NCBI GenBank assembly: GCA_934702355.1
Contig: CAKUXX010000005.1
Location: 1-64,000, forward strand
Length of the DNA stretch: 64,000 nt
Direction: 5' to 3'
From: an uncultured Methanomassiliicoccales archaeon
Lineage (GTDB): Archaea; Thermoplasmatota; Thermoplasmata; Methanomassiliicoccales; Methanomethylophilaceae
Both the position numbers and the translations under genes were made by a program. The notes below the pieces were generated by a model, which was not told where the DNA came from, ran no database searches, and saw only the letters and a program-made list of their open reading frames with translations. Below are positions 41,778 through 51,616 of the stretch, piece by piece (positions within the stretch are counted from its first letter, which is position 1; each line of letters starts with the position of its first letter).

Positions 41778-44700
41778 ATGGATAGGGGTAGATTGGGGTT
41801 GGCGATATTGTTTGTCGCCTTATGTCTTGGATGTATATCGGTCTTAACATCAGATGATTATGTTGACGGTGTTCCTGCATATACTCCTGAAGACGATTCT
41901 GTTTGTGTAGGAGATAATGAGCACGGAATGGGCTATTATAGGATTGAAGATAACAAAGAGGCAACATTTATTGGAATCTGGAGATTGCCTGGAAATAATA
42001 ATGATGCTACTTTTGTTGTAGCATCATATATAATTCAATCAGAAATGGGATGCATTGCTTCATATGGTGCTGATGTTGAAGGGGGACAAAGAATACCCGT
42101 TACAAAGATCTATGGATCTGCTGTAGAAACTGGAGATGATGGAACAAAAATTACAAATCAGCATTTGCTTAGATATGATGGTATTAGATATTTTGACAAA
42201 CCCGATGATCAAGATAAACCAAATCAGAATACTACCACTCTGAAACTCATAGTACCAGTCACAATCAGAGAAATCAGTGGATTGAAAACTTTGAATATAC
42301 CCAGATTGGTTTTGGTTTTTGATGAGCGTACCGAAGGGGAACCGTTATCATTCGGTTCGAATATTTTCTCAGTTAAATATACTAGGTATACAGATGGGAT
42401 GCACTTTCCTGACAACGTCACTTTCATGGTAGATTCATTCCTCATACCTAGTTTAAAACCTAAGTGGGTTAGTGGTCAAATAATTGACATATATCTGGGT
42501 GCGAACACCAGATTTATGCCCACAACGGATGGTAATTCTGAGATTAAGTATCTTTCAACTAGCAAGATATATTCTGAAACCAACCTGGTAGAATTACTAA
42601 ATGGAAACATAGTAGGTGCCAATTTCAATTTTTATCAATCTGCATACGCAGGGATATTTGATGATACGCCCGATTATTTGTCGGGTTATTATCTGAAAGA
42701 TATGAACTATCTGATCATTGATTATGCAAAACACATCAAAGACGACCTCGATGTGTTTGTTATCTTTGATACTAAGATAAGGGATAAACTCAATCAAACT
42801 GGAACAATTATCCAGAAAACTGGGGATCAAACAACCCTGTCAGTCTCTAAGAAAGAAGCTGGTGTGAATCTTCAGATTCAATATGGAAATAATAAAACAA
42901 GAGAGGTTGACGGAGTTTTTGATATCAGTAACATATCCAGAACAACAATCATAAATGTCAATCTGACTGAATGGATTGTTACGTGTAAATTAGATCAAGA
43001 TGCCGTTTTCGAAACAGTAACAGTCACAGACGGTGAAAAATTCAGTTTAAGGAATGTCCCGTTCATAGCCGGAAAGGAGTTCGCCGGTTGGCAATTAGAC
43101 GGTAATGATTATAATCACGATGCACCGGTCAAATCCGATCTTACCTTATCACCTAAATGGGTTGAAGGAACGGTCCATTTGTTGACCATCTCTTCACTGT
43201 CCTCATCGATATCCGTGTCTGCTGTTGGTGCTGAAGCTCTCAATCAATATGGGATGATCAAGCCTAATGGCTCCGTTAAACTATCTTTACCAGGTACGGA
43301 GAAGATCGAGGTAAGGCAGTGGCGCGTTACTATCGGAGGAGACTCGAATCCCATATCAATTAGCGAGCCTGGTACTAATGGCAACATAACCTTGTCTGAT
43401 AATCGCAGGGAATTGACGATTTCATCGATTAATACCAATGTGACTGTGGATTTGGATGCGATATACATCTCAGAATCTCATGCTCCCACGCCTGTTGTCA
43501 GTGTCGATATGCCTACCAATGTGTCGGAATTGATGCAGAAATGGGTTATCGGGACGGGGCAGACATCCAATGCTCAGAATATGTGGGCTGGTGGATCGAG
43601 CGAACCCTTGATCCTCGGTAATTATGCGTATGTTCGTCTGGGTGCATCGTTATTCAAAATCGATACCGATAACGGGGATGTCGTTGCTACTGCCGAATCC
43701 GGACTGACTTATGCATTCTTCCACAATCTGGGGTACCTAGGCAATGGATACATTGTTGATTATGTGACAGAAAATGTGTATGATATCGATTTGAAATCTG
43801 CCGGATTCAAAGTATCTGGAAAGGTTGTATTCGATGATGAAAACAAGGTTGCATACTCATTCACTCCGAAAGATGATGCAACTGGAGGCTCGTCAGCAAA
43901 GATATCGCTGTACAATCCTTATACAAATACCACTGAAAATGGCTATCTCAAACCTGTCTGGATAAAGGATATCGAACACGAATTATATTTCAACCAGGGC
44001 GGGCCATCCTTACCTTTGATTCTTGGCGACAGTGTTTACTGGTTATCAGGAGAGAGGGGAACTGATGGAAAGACCAAGATATGGATCAGTACCACTACAC
44101 TTAGCAGCAGCTCAACAGTATCTGCTCATGAGATAAAAGGGTTGAACGGACTCCTTCTTGATAACGGTTGGACCACAACCGATGGCGAGCGGATCTATGT
44201 CACCAGTTATGGTCAGGGCTTATTGTCCACCACATCGTTCGGTCAAGGCAAGGTTGCCGTGTTATCAAAGGATTTGAGTGAAGAGAAAGCATTGTATCTG
44301 AAAGGGACCAGTCAAACCACATCTGCAATGGTCTTCATAGACGATCTGGCATTTGTGAAGGTTGGGCCGGATATATTCGTTTACAGCAAGAGTAGTATTA
44401 TCAACGGTGCAAATGAATCGATGCCAGATCAGATCGCATCTATCCGTACTTCATCATCCCATGGTTCGATAGTGGTCAGCAAGGGCAGTTCAGAAAACGA
44501 GTATTATATCTATTACGCAGCGTACGAAAATGGAAAGATACACATCATAAAGTACGATTCCGTGTCCAAAGTTTTCACAGATTCCATAATGGATGACCTC
44601 CACACGTATTGCTCTCAGGGGATCAGAGTATCTCAGAATGGCAATATGATCTACTATGACGACACAGGAAGATTGTATGGATACGTTCCGGTGCAGAATA

Positions 44701-46040
44701 ACGTATATCGCTTTGTGATAGATGACGGTACGTCCAAGGTACTCGTGGAGAGTACCGGGGTCGATTCCGCTTCTGCGTTGTCATCATCGGGATACGGGTC
44801 CGTAAGCAACGGTCTTCTGCTCGGAGCTAAGATATCTAAAGATTTGGAGCGTTTCGATGAGACTTATTCATTGTATGTGTCAGAGTATGGTGTATGGAAG
44901 CATATCAACAACAAAGATATGTCATCTCAGGAGCATGGAAATGTCTGGTTGATCACCAAGAACAACACAGCTTTCCCAGATAGCAACACATCATTGAAAG
45001 TTGCCGGAACCGAGACCTACAGGACTTTGGGCTACATAGTAGGCAACAAGATTGAAGTTGATTCTGGGAACGTCAGAACCCAGGCACCATTTGCATCATA
45101 CAAGGGCATGGTGGTGAGGATCAATACCAACACAACGGATGATCTTACGATCAGCACCATTCCTTCTGATTTGGAGGTAAAAACTCATGGGAGTGTGTTG
45201 ATCAGTGAGAACAAGAGCTACTCTTTCGTCATGCCTGATCAGGATGTAAGATTCATAATCGGCGAGCAACCCGAACAGCCAAACGAATATACAGTGACTT
45301 TTGTAAACGGAAACACAACAATCTCGAGTAAGAAGTATGCCGCGGGAACTCCCGCATCGAGCATAGAGAAGCCTGAAGATCCGACCAAGGCTGAAGACGA
45401 CCAGTTCATTTACACGTTCAGTGGATGGGAGCCTGCGATCGCCGATGTGACCAATGATGTGACATACCAGGCGACTTTCACTCAGGTTATAAGAAAGTAC
45501 ACGGTGACATTCTATGATGAGGATGAAACAACCGTTCTCAAGTCCGGAATGGAGTATGAATATGGAACTGCGGCATCGGATATAGTGAAACCCGCTGATC
45601 CGACGAAGGCCTCCGACAATCAGTTCGCATACACATTCAATGGATGGACGCCTGAACTCGCTACTGTGACCGGTAATGCAACTTACAAGGCAACGTATGC
45701 GAAAACACCCATTTCATCCAATGCGATAATGTACAGTCTGAGCGGCAGCGACAGTGTTGTCGGATCCAACAAAGTCATCGATCTGAACATCACCCGTACA
45801 TCCGGAAACAGCAACATTTCCAATGCGCGCCTCCTTGTGATCGCCATGTATGAGAGTGGATTCTCCGTCAATGTGTATTCCAAGGTGGATCTGGCCTCGG
45901 ACGGTTCGGCATCCGAACAGGTGGTTGTAAGCAAAGACAAGCTGGTCACGGTCACCGTCAAGATGCTTGAAGGAATACCGGCAAGCGGTCAGCCGTTCGA
46001 CAGTTTCGGCTCCTACGAATACCAGACATCGACTCCCTGA
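41778..46040 (+). CDS. Giant AT-rich surface protein with propeller and InlB repeats
   Basis: The 1420-residue exported protein has a signal anchor (LGLAILFVALCLGCISVL), a long N-terminal region of beta-rich sequence, one InlB-type repeat near residue 400 (KEFAGWQLDGND ... LTLSPKW), a central PQQ-like propeller region (about 600-1100; YVRLGASLFKIDTDNGDVV, KVAVLSKDLSEEKALYLKG, DIFVYSKSS), and two further InlB repeats near the C-terminus (YTFSGWEPAIADVTNDVTYQ, YTFNGWTPELATVTGNATYK). No C-terminal membrane helix is visible. The start at 41778 has GGTGG upstream; the frame extends 44 residues further without support. AT-rich codons and the near absence of spurious frames on other strands mark it as compositionally foreign. 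Confidence 0.75.
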   Translation: MDRGRLGLAILFVALCLGCISVLTSDDYVDGVPAYTPEDDSVCVGDNEHGMGYYRIEDNKEATFIGIWRLPGNNNDATFVVASYIIQSEMGCIASYGADVEGGQRIPVTKIYGSAVETGDDGTKITNQHLLRYDGIRYFDKPDDQDKPNQNTTTLKLIVPVTIREISGLKTLNIPRLVLVFDERTEGEPLSFGSNIFSVKYTRYTDGMHFPDNVTFMVDSFLIPSLKPKWVSGQIIDIYLGANTRFMPTTDGNSEIKYLSTSKIYSETNLVELLNGNIVGANFNFYQSAYAGIFDDTPDYLSGYYLKDMNYLIIDYAKHIKDDLDVFVIFDTKIRDKLNQTGTIIQKTGDQTTLSVSKKEAGVNLQIQYGNNKTREVDGVFDISNISRTTIINVNLTEWIVTCKLDQDAVFETVTVTDGEKFSLRNVPFIAGKEFAGWQLDGNDYNHDAPVKSDLTLSPKWVEGTVHLLTISSLSSSISVSAVGAEALNQYGMIKPNGSVKLSLPGTEKIEVRQWRVTIGGDSNPISISEPGTNGNITLSDNRRELTISSINTNVTVDLDAIYISESHAPTPVVSVDMPTNVSELMQKWVIGTGQTSNAQNMWAGGSSEPLILGNYAYVRLGASLFKIDTDNGDVVATAESGLTYAFFHNLGYLGNGYIVDYVTENVYDIDLKSAGFKVSGKVVFDDENKVAYSFTPKDDATGGSSAKISLYNPYTNTTENGYLKPVWIKDIEHELYFNQGGPSLPLILGDSVYWLSGERGTDGKTKIWISTTTLSSSSTVSAHEIKGLNGLLLDNGWTTTDGERIYVTSYGQGLLSTTSFGQGKVAVLSKDLSEEKALYLKGTSQTTSAMVFIDDLAFVKVGPDIFVYSKSSIINGANESMPDQIASIRTSSSHGSIVVSKGSSENEYYIYYAAYENGKIHIIKYDSVSKVFTDSIMDDLHTYCSQGIRVSQNGNMIYYDDTGRLYGYVPVQNNVYRFVIDDGTSKVLVESTGVDSASALSSSGYGSVSNGLLLGAKISKDLERFDETYSLYVSEYGVWKHINNKDMSSQEHGNVWLITKNNTAFPDSNTSLKVAGTETYRTLGYIVGNKIEVDSGNVRTQAPFASYKGMVVRINTNTTDDLTISTIPSDLEVKTHGSVLISENKSYSFVMPDQDVRFIIGEQPEQPNEYTVTFVNGNTTISSKKYAAGTPASSIEKPEDPTKAEDDQFIYTFSGWEPAIADVTNDVTYQATFTQVIRKYTVTFYDEDETTVLKSGMEYEYGTAASDIVKPADPTKASDNQFAYTFNGWTPELATVTGNATYKATYAKTPISSNAIMYSLSGSDSVVGSNKVIDLNITRTSGNSNISNARLLVIAMYESGFSVNVYSKVDLASDGSASEQVVVSKDKLVTVTVKMLEGIPASGQPFDSFGSYEYQTSTP

Positions 46041-46051
46041 GGTGAATCGAT

Positions 46052-49000
46052 ATGGAAAGAACAAGGATGATTCTGACGATCGCGATGACGGTGTTGGCCG
46101 TTGTCGCATTCTGCGGAATCATCCAAGAATCCGAAGGTGAGGGTGACGGTTCGCTTTCAATCGAAAGAGCGGACTACGATCCCTCCCTCGGAACCCTTTC
46201 AATAGGGGGGAAGGCCTCATCATCGTCTGTCGAAGCTTATGTAACGTCTGATAATTATGTCTCTCAGTATTTCTCTTTCATTCCCGTGAACGGACAGTTC
46301 TCGGGTCTGATGAGAGTAGGCGATCTGAATCCGGGAACTGCAAAGGTTGTCGTGTTCGCCTCAACCACGGAAAAGGCAGAGAAAACTTTCACCGTATCTT
46401 CTCTGTACATATCCTCCGTCAGTTACGATTCTGAAAAAGGAACCGTATCGGTCACAGGAGTATCGGATGCAAAGACGGTGGAACTATTTGTGAAATCCCC
46501 TGATTACACATCCCAATACTATTCGTTCCTGACCAAGGACGGATCGTTCAGCGGGGAGATGAAGGTCGGCGTTCTGGCATCCGGAAACTATGAGGTAACT
46601 GCCTTCACATCGGCTACAAACGTTGTCAGGAAGACCTTCACTGTGGCCGAAACGACAGTGCATGCCACAGGTATCAGTCTGGATAAGCATCAGGTCGAGA
46701 TTACAGCTGATCAGAACATTTCGCTGACAGCTACTCTGTCTCCGTCGAATGCAACAGATACCGTTGTCTGGAAGACCAGTAATAATCTGATCGTGACTGT
46801 GAGTCAGAACGGGATGTTGATTCCCAAAGCATTCGGGAAAGCAACGATCACGGCGAAGGTAGGCAATTTCGAAGATTCCTGCGAGGTTTCTGTAGGGTAT
46901 GCACCCCTGTCGATAAACAAAACGTCGGTATCTCTGTTTGTGGGGGATATGCATGACCTATCCGTCACCATACCGGGCGGCTACGATGCATCTGATAAAT
47001 CCAAGTACGTTTGGAGGATCGATTCAGGAAAAGGGAAGATCACACTGGATGACGACGGAAATACTGCAAGCATATCTGCGAACTATGCGGGAACGGCTGT
47101 GGTATCCGTCATTTATGACAAGCTTTACAAAGCATCTTGCGAGATAAAGATCTCAGACAAGCCACCATCCACCGTTGTCAAGGAGTACATATTCCACATA
47201 TCGATGGATTTCTGTGCCGATTTAGCGAATACGGGGAATTCCGGTTTCGATGCCGCTTCCTTGAAGAAGGGAATAGTGGTCAAAGCAATGGGCACGGATG
47301 CGGGAACTGCGTTGGAGAAGGCATTGAAGGATAACAACATCCCATGCGAATTCTTCACCGGAGAAGATACTCAGGGCAATAATCTGCAGCATTGGGTCGG
47401 ACACATATTCGGATTTGGCGACTATCAGTACGAGAACGGTGCATGGAGATACTGGATACAGTACCACGGTGGAATGTACAATCAGAAGACGCTCGGATAT
47501 TACAGGGACGGAGGAACGTTCTCAATTGTCTACGGGATGACCGCTGGGGACACTGGATTCGGAAGGATCAAGGCCGCCGAGATTCCGACGATAGTCAAGA
47601 CATACACAGGCTCGGACATCACTCTGCCCGACACCTCGTCGTACAAGGTAGTCTCAGGAGGTACCGCCAAGGATGTGGGAACGCACAATGCGGTCCTGAG
47701 ACTCAACAGCGGATATGCCTGGGAGGATGCCACTTTCGAGGATAAGACAATCCAGTGGACCATCAAGGAGAATGTCAAGACAACAACAACCAAAAACAGC
47801 GACGGTTCCACCACAGTAACCGATACCCATCCAGACGGAACAATCGTATCAACAACGACCAGTGCGGACGGCAGGACCGTAACCGTGGTGAAGAAGGATG
47901 CCGAAGGCAACGAGACCTATACGAAGATCGAGACGAGCAAGGACGGTTCCACTGTTACGGTGATCTTCAAGGCCAAGGATGCCAAAGGCAATGTCGTCGA
48001 TTCGTACGAATCGGTCACGGTCAAAGGCACCGTAAAAGATTCCGATGGAAACACCGTCGAAAGGACAACCAAGACCGTCAAACAGAAAGACGCGGACGAC
48101 AACGTCAAATCGATCATCGAGACCGTGAACGACAAGTACTCGACCAGGGACAAGGACGGAAACGTCTACAACGTGGAATCCGAGACAGTTGTGAACAAGG
48201 ACAAAGACGGCAAGCCTCTGAGTTCATCTGAATCCGTGGAGATCAAGGACAAGAATGGCAACATTGTGTCCTCCTCGGTCATCAACAGAGATGCCGAGGG
48301 CAAGGTCAAAACGTATGAGAAGACCGAGACAGTTCCGGAGAAGACCTACAAGGACGACAACGGAAACATGGTCAAAGAGTCCGGGATCAAGACCGACATC
48401 TTGGATGAGACCGGAAAGAGGACCGTCAGAGAGGAATCTTCCAAGACGGTCACAAAGACGGGCGGCATGAAGGAATCCGAAAAGAGTTCCTCCGAGACAG
48501 TGACCCAACCCAACGGTTCCGTATCGATTACGAAGGTCACCGAGAGGACCTTGGAGGACGACACATCCAAGCTCACCGTGAAGCAGATCGAGACAAAGGA
48601 TGCCGATGGCAACGAGTCGTTCAAGAAGATCATCGAGGCCGAATTCAAGGACGGATCCGTGAGATCTTCCGTGGAGATACCCAAGGATGCAGAGTCCGCG
48701 GAAATCGTCACTTCGCTGAATCTCGGCTCCGGAAGCGGTTCCGCTGCAGCTACAGCAGATGATTTCAGACGGGCCGTAGCCCTTCAGGAGATGGTCTCCA
48801 AAGAGATCTCGGATCTGAAAGGCCACGGGAAGATCATCCAGGTGGAGTCTCCATCCGACGGTCTGTCTCTGTCCGTACCCAAGGATGCCATGAAGGCAGT
48901 ATCCGATTCCGGTTCGCTGCTTAGGTTGGTATCCGAAGGAGGTTCGCTGCTGATATCCAAGGAGGTCATGGAGACTCTGTCCCAGTCGGATGACCTGGTG

Positions 49001-49417
49001 ATCTCCATATCGGGTTCCGCAGGGGACAGGATGAACGATGCCCAGAAGGGATCTGTGAACGAAGGCTCCACGGTCGTGGAGGTGAAGATCACCTCCGGGG
49101 ACAGGAGTCTCGGGAACAGCCTGAACGGGAGGATCATCATGGTCCTGAAGCACACCCCTGCCGAGGGGAAGGTGCCCGTCGCATACTATATTTCCGACGA
49201 CGGTCGGAAGGAGAGGCAGGAGGGGGTCTTCGACCCCGACGCCGGCACAATGACGGTCATCCTGACCCATTGTTCGATCTATGCCCTCATCGACGAGGAT
49301 CCTGTCACTGGTTCATCGGATGATGACACTATGATATATGTCGGAGCGGCCGCGGCCGTTCTGATATTGATCGTAGCGGCGGTGGCCGTGCGTTCACGCA
49401 AGAACCAAAAACAATGA
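46052..49417 (+). CDS. Giant anchored adhesin-like protein with stalk repeats
   Basis: The 1121-residue protein has a signal peptide (MILTIAMTVLAVVAFCGII), two tandem repeats of about 75 residues (EAYVTSDNYVSQYFSFIP / ELFVKSPDYTSQYYSFLT), a bacterial Ig-like (Big_2) domain near residue 210 (ATGISLDKHQVEITADQN), a DUF4430-like domain near 370-490 (TALEKALKDNNIPCEF, NGAWRYWIQYHGGMY), then about 300 residues of short repeats centred on Asp-x-x-Gly-Asn (KKDAEGNE, AKDAKGNV, VKDSDGNT, DKDGNVY, DKNGNIV) likely forming an extended stalk. A C-terminal helix (MIYVGAAAAVLILIVAAVAV) and basic end anchor it. GAGGTGAATC precedes the ATG. It begins 11 bases after the previous gene. Confidence 0.78.
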   Translation: MERTRMILTIAMTVLAVVAFCGIIQESEGEGDGSLSIERADYDPSLGTLSIGGKASSSSVEAYVTSDNYVSQYFSFIPVNGQFSGLMRVGDLNPGTAKVVVFASTTEKAEKTFTVSSLYISSVSYDSEKGTVSVTGVSDAKTVELFVKSPDYTSQYYSFLTKDGSFSGEMKVGVLASGNYEVTAFTSATNVVRKTFTVAETTVHATGISLDKHQVEITADQNISLTATLSPSNATDTVVWKTSNNLIVTVSQNGMLIPKAFGKATITAKVGNFEDSCEVSVGYAPLSINKTSVSLFVGDMHDLSVTIPGGYDASDKSKYVWRIDSGKGKITLDDDGNTASISANYAGTAVVSVIYDKLYKASCEIKISDKPPSTVVKEYIFHISMDFCADLANTGNSGFDAASLKKGIVVKAMGTDAGTALEKALKDNNIPCEFFTGEDTQGNNLQHWVGHIFGFGDYQYENGAWRYWIQYHGGMYNQKTLGYYRDGGTFSIVYGMTAGDTGFGRIKAAEIPTIVKTYTGSDITLPDTSSYKVVSGGTAKDVGTHNAVLRLNSGYAWEDATFEDKTIQWTIKENVKTTTTKNSDGSTTVTDTHPDGTIVSTTTSADGRTVTVVKKDAEGNETYTKIETSKDGSTVTVIFKAKDAKGNVVDSYESVTVKGTVKDSDGNTVERTTKTVKQKDADDNVKSIIETVNDKYSTRDKDGNVYNVESETVVNKDKDGKPLSSSESVEIKDKNGNIVSSSVINRDAEGKVKTYEKTETVPEKTYKDDNGNMVKESGIKTDILDETGKRTVREESSKTVTKTGGMKESEKSSSETVTQPNGSVSITKVTERTLEDDTSKLTVKQIETKDADGNESFKKIIEAEFKDGSVRSSVEIPKDAESAEIVTSLNLGSGSGSAAATADDFRRAVALQEMVSKEISDLKGHGKIIQVESPSDGLSLSVPKDAMKAVSDSGSLLRLVSEGGSLLISKEVMETLSQSDDLVISISGSAGDRMNDAQKGSVNEGSTVVEVKITSGDRSLGNSLNGRIIMVLKHTPAEGKVPVAYYISDDGRKERQEGVFDPDAGTMTVILTHCSIYALIDEDPVTGSSDDDTMIYVGAAAAVLILIVAAVAVRSRKNQKQ

Positions 49418-49425
49418 TAAACGCG

Positions 49426-49446
49426 GGTCGCCGGATCACGGCGGCC
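49426..49446. terminator. Bidirectional terminator-like hairpin
   Basis: GGTCGCCG (49426-49433) pairs with CGGCGGCC (49439-49446) with one wobble, between two convergent genes; CCATTTTACC follows on the plus strand. Confidence 0.55.
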
Positions 49447-49477
49447 CCATTTTACCACTCAAACAGCGTCACTTCGG

Positions 49478-50815
49478 TCATCCGCCGACCGGTTCCCCGT
49501 TGTTGAAGAGGATCGCACCGCTGTCCTCCATCCCTTCTCTGAAGCCCGATACAGAGAACAGACAATATTGGATGCGGTAATCATCAAGTTCCCTCACGGC
49601 CTCAGTCTTCCGCATCAGGGAATTCAGTTCGGACATGCCGATGGGTTTGGAGCGGTATTTGCACTCGCAGACGTATGCTATACGGTGTTTCCTGTCCAGG
49701 GCTATCAGGTCGATCTCCCCGTTTCCCCAGTATTTCCCGTACTCGGCCGCCGTTCCGCGTTCGCGCAGATATCTTTTCAGCTCCTCTCTGCACACGTTCT
49801 CGAAGACGAAGGCCACATGGGCATCTACGAAATGGTCTCTGAGGTCCTCTACAGCAAGATCGTTCCCCATCCTCACTATGGAGTTCCTGTATGGATACAC
49901 GAAACGGAACCACAGCGAGAGGAAGTTGTCGGATATGACATATTGGCCGTTACGGCTCTTCTCCGGTCTCTTTTCCGTTACGGGGACGATTCTTTCCAGC
50001 ATACCTATCTCGATCAGCTTCTTCAGATACGGCAGTATCTCGTCGGATTGGGCCTGGACCGCACCGGTTATCTTGTCCATGGTGCGGTGTCCGTTGGCTA
50101 TTGCTTTGAGATATGTGTTGTAGCTCGAAAGGTTGCGGAACTCCGATCCAAGAAGATACTCCCCTTCGTTGAGGAGCGGGGAGCCGATGTCCATGGTCAG
50201 TCTGATGACATCATCGATGGGATCCTCTTCTTCCATCAGGGACATGTAGTACGGTACCCCTCCGGTCACGGCATACCTCTCCACCGATCTCCTGTAATCT
50301 CCGGAAACGGTCGTCCTGAACGGGAAGGGGAGTATCATCAGATCCAGGGAGTTCCTTCCGTAGAGGGGGCTCTTAAGATCTCTCGTGAGGCTGTTCATGC
50401 TCGTCAGTGAGGATCCGCACAGGATCAGCATGACCCCGTTTTTGGATAGGTATGTGTCCCAAAGGGACTGGAGCTCGATCTTTATGTCGGGATCGGCTTT
50501 GACGGCATATTGGAATTCGTCTATCGCTATGACCTTCTTCCCGGGATGGCTCGATACATAGTATTTCAGAGCATCCGACCAGCTGCCGAATTTCACATAA
50601 GGTACGTCCGAGACCGTCTTCGACAAAGAGGACAGTATGGACTGCTTCGTCTCATTGGCTGTCTCGAAATGAATGTGCTCTTTGTCCCTGACGAATTCCT
50701 CGATCAGTCTGGTCTTGCCGACTTTGGACCTGCCTCTGATGATTACAAGCGAGTGGTCCTTACCGAATTCGGCATTCAACAGAGACATCTCCTCATCTCT
50801 GCCCATGAATTCCAT
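49478..50815 (-). CDS. Archaeal ATPase with C-terminal DUF234-type nuclease-like domain
   Basis: The 445-residue protein has an N-terminal P-loop ATPase of the archaeal ATPase family (MEFMGRDEEMSLLNAEF; Walker A IIRGRSKVGKTRLIEEF; Walker B KVIAIDEFQYA; sensor ILCGSSLTSM). A winged-helix-like middle (MDKITGAVQAQSDEILPYLK) leads to a DUF234-type end with GEIDLIALDRKHRIAYVCECKY, the E-x-D...E-x-K pattern of restriction-like nuclease folds. These genes are common, often variable in archaeal genomes, and of uncertain role. A TATA-like box and a cluster of inverted and direct repeats lie just upstream. Confidence 0.85.
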   Translation of the reverse strand: MEFMGRDEEMSLLNAEFGKDHSLVIIRGRSKVGKTRLIEEFVRDKEHIHFETANETKQSILSSLSKTVSDVPYVKFGSWSDALKYYVSSHPGKKVIAIDEFQYAVKADPDIKIELQSLWDTYLSKNGVMLILCGSSLTSMNSLTRDLKSPLYGRNSLDLMILPFPFRTTVSGDYRRSVERYAVTGGVPYYMSLMEEEDPIDDVIRLTMDIGSPLLNEGEYLLGSEFRNLSSYNTYLKAIANGHRTMDKITGAVQAQSDEILPYLKKLIEIGMLERIVPVTEKRPEKSRNGQYVISDNFLSLWFRFVYPYRNSIVRMGNDLAVEDLRDHFVDAHVAFVFENVCREELKRYLRERGTAAEYGKYWGNGEIDLIALDRKHRIAYVCECKYRSKPIGMSELNSLMRKTEAVRELDDYRIQYCLFSVSGFREGMEDSGAILFNNGEPVGG

Positions 50816-50851
50816 GATGTGGGGACGGATTCTGGAAATATAAATGTGGTT

Positions 50852-50888
50852 TAACTGAATCGTGATTAAGTTAACTGTGATTCAGTTA
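50852..50888 (-). promoter_or_regulatory. Repeat cluster upstream of the ATPase gene
   Basis: TAACTGAATC (50852-50861) pairs with GATTCAGTTA (50879-50888) across 17 bases, and between them GTGATTAAGTTA repeats the right half (GTGATTCAGTTA) in direct orientation. It lies just upstream of a TATA-like CATTTATATT on the minus strand, an activator or promoter-proximal site. Confidence 0.45.
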
Positions 50889-50952
50889 TCAGAGTTCGTC
50901 CAGGGTGTAGCATGCATGCAGATCTGTGATAATGGATACAGTCTATCCCCGA

Positions 50953-51612
50953 TCAGCATCTGACCGTCAGCCTTTCCAAACGGCTTCCTTCTTCGAATCT
51001 GCGGACGAAGACGTTCCTGCATTTCCTGAAGCATCTGAATCTCTTCTCAGCCTCACCGACATCGCCGTACACCTTCCAGCAGCCTATGCATTTGCAGCAT
51101 CTACCTTCATTCTCGATGTATCCGATCACATCCTCCGCCGGATAATCCAGGAAGATCCCAACCTCGGGGGGCATGGACGGGCAGTGCTCGAAGCGATATC
51201 TGAGACGGTCCAGCACATCATGAACACCATCGGGTCCGTATCCGTATCTTTCCAGGATCGAGAGTACCGCAGGGTCTTCCAGTTTGGAGGACAGGTCCTT
51301 CGGCCGGTAGATGTACAGGAGGCACCCCTCCGAATCGTTCTGCAGCGTTTCCACGCGCACACCGCGGCCCGAAAGCCTGCGGTCTATGTCCGCTATCTGC
51401 ATGCGGATATCATGAGGATCGGAGTTGAGCCGGAACATGCTTCCGCATTTCATCCCGGCCAGAGTGGGTGCGCAGTGGCGCACGATGCGCATCTGGAGAT
51501 CGGCGGAGTTTTTCTCGGATACTTCGGAGAGTGCATCTTCTGCGAAGGATCCGGGCTCATGGAATACTATGTCTTTGCTTGCCGATTCTTCAGCCACTCT
51601 ATCCGACCTCAT
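50953..51612 (-). CDS. DUF3793 family protein
   Basis: The 219-residue cytosolic protein matches the DUF3793 pattern: IVRHCAPTLAGMKCGSMFRL near residue 43, GCLLYIYRPKDLSSKL near 95, PPEVGIFLDYPAEDVIGYIE near 148, and CIGCWKVYGDVGEAEKRFRC near 175. Cysteines are concentrated in the last third. The family has no proven reaction but its genes are often found with iron-responsive flavodoxin and ferrous-iron transport genes. A DtxR-like palindrome just upstream agrees with control by iron or manganese. Confidence 0.85.
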   Translation of the reverse strand: MRSDRVAEESASKDIVFHEPGSFAEDALSEVSEKNSADLQMRIVRHCAPTLAGMKCGSMFRLNSDPHDIRMQIADIDRRLSGRGVRVETLQNDSEGCLLYIYRPKDLSSKLEDPAVLSILERYGYGPDGVHDVLDRLRYRFEHCPSMPPEVGIFLDYPAEDVIGYIENEGRCCKCIGCWKVYGDVGEAEKRFRCFRKCRNVFVRRFEEGSRLERLTVRC

Positions 51613-51616
51613 GATA

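Noticed and set aside
48224..49270. 348-residue minus-strand frame
   Set aside because: Antisense to the stalk repeats of the adhesin-like gene; its apparent regularity reflects those repeats.
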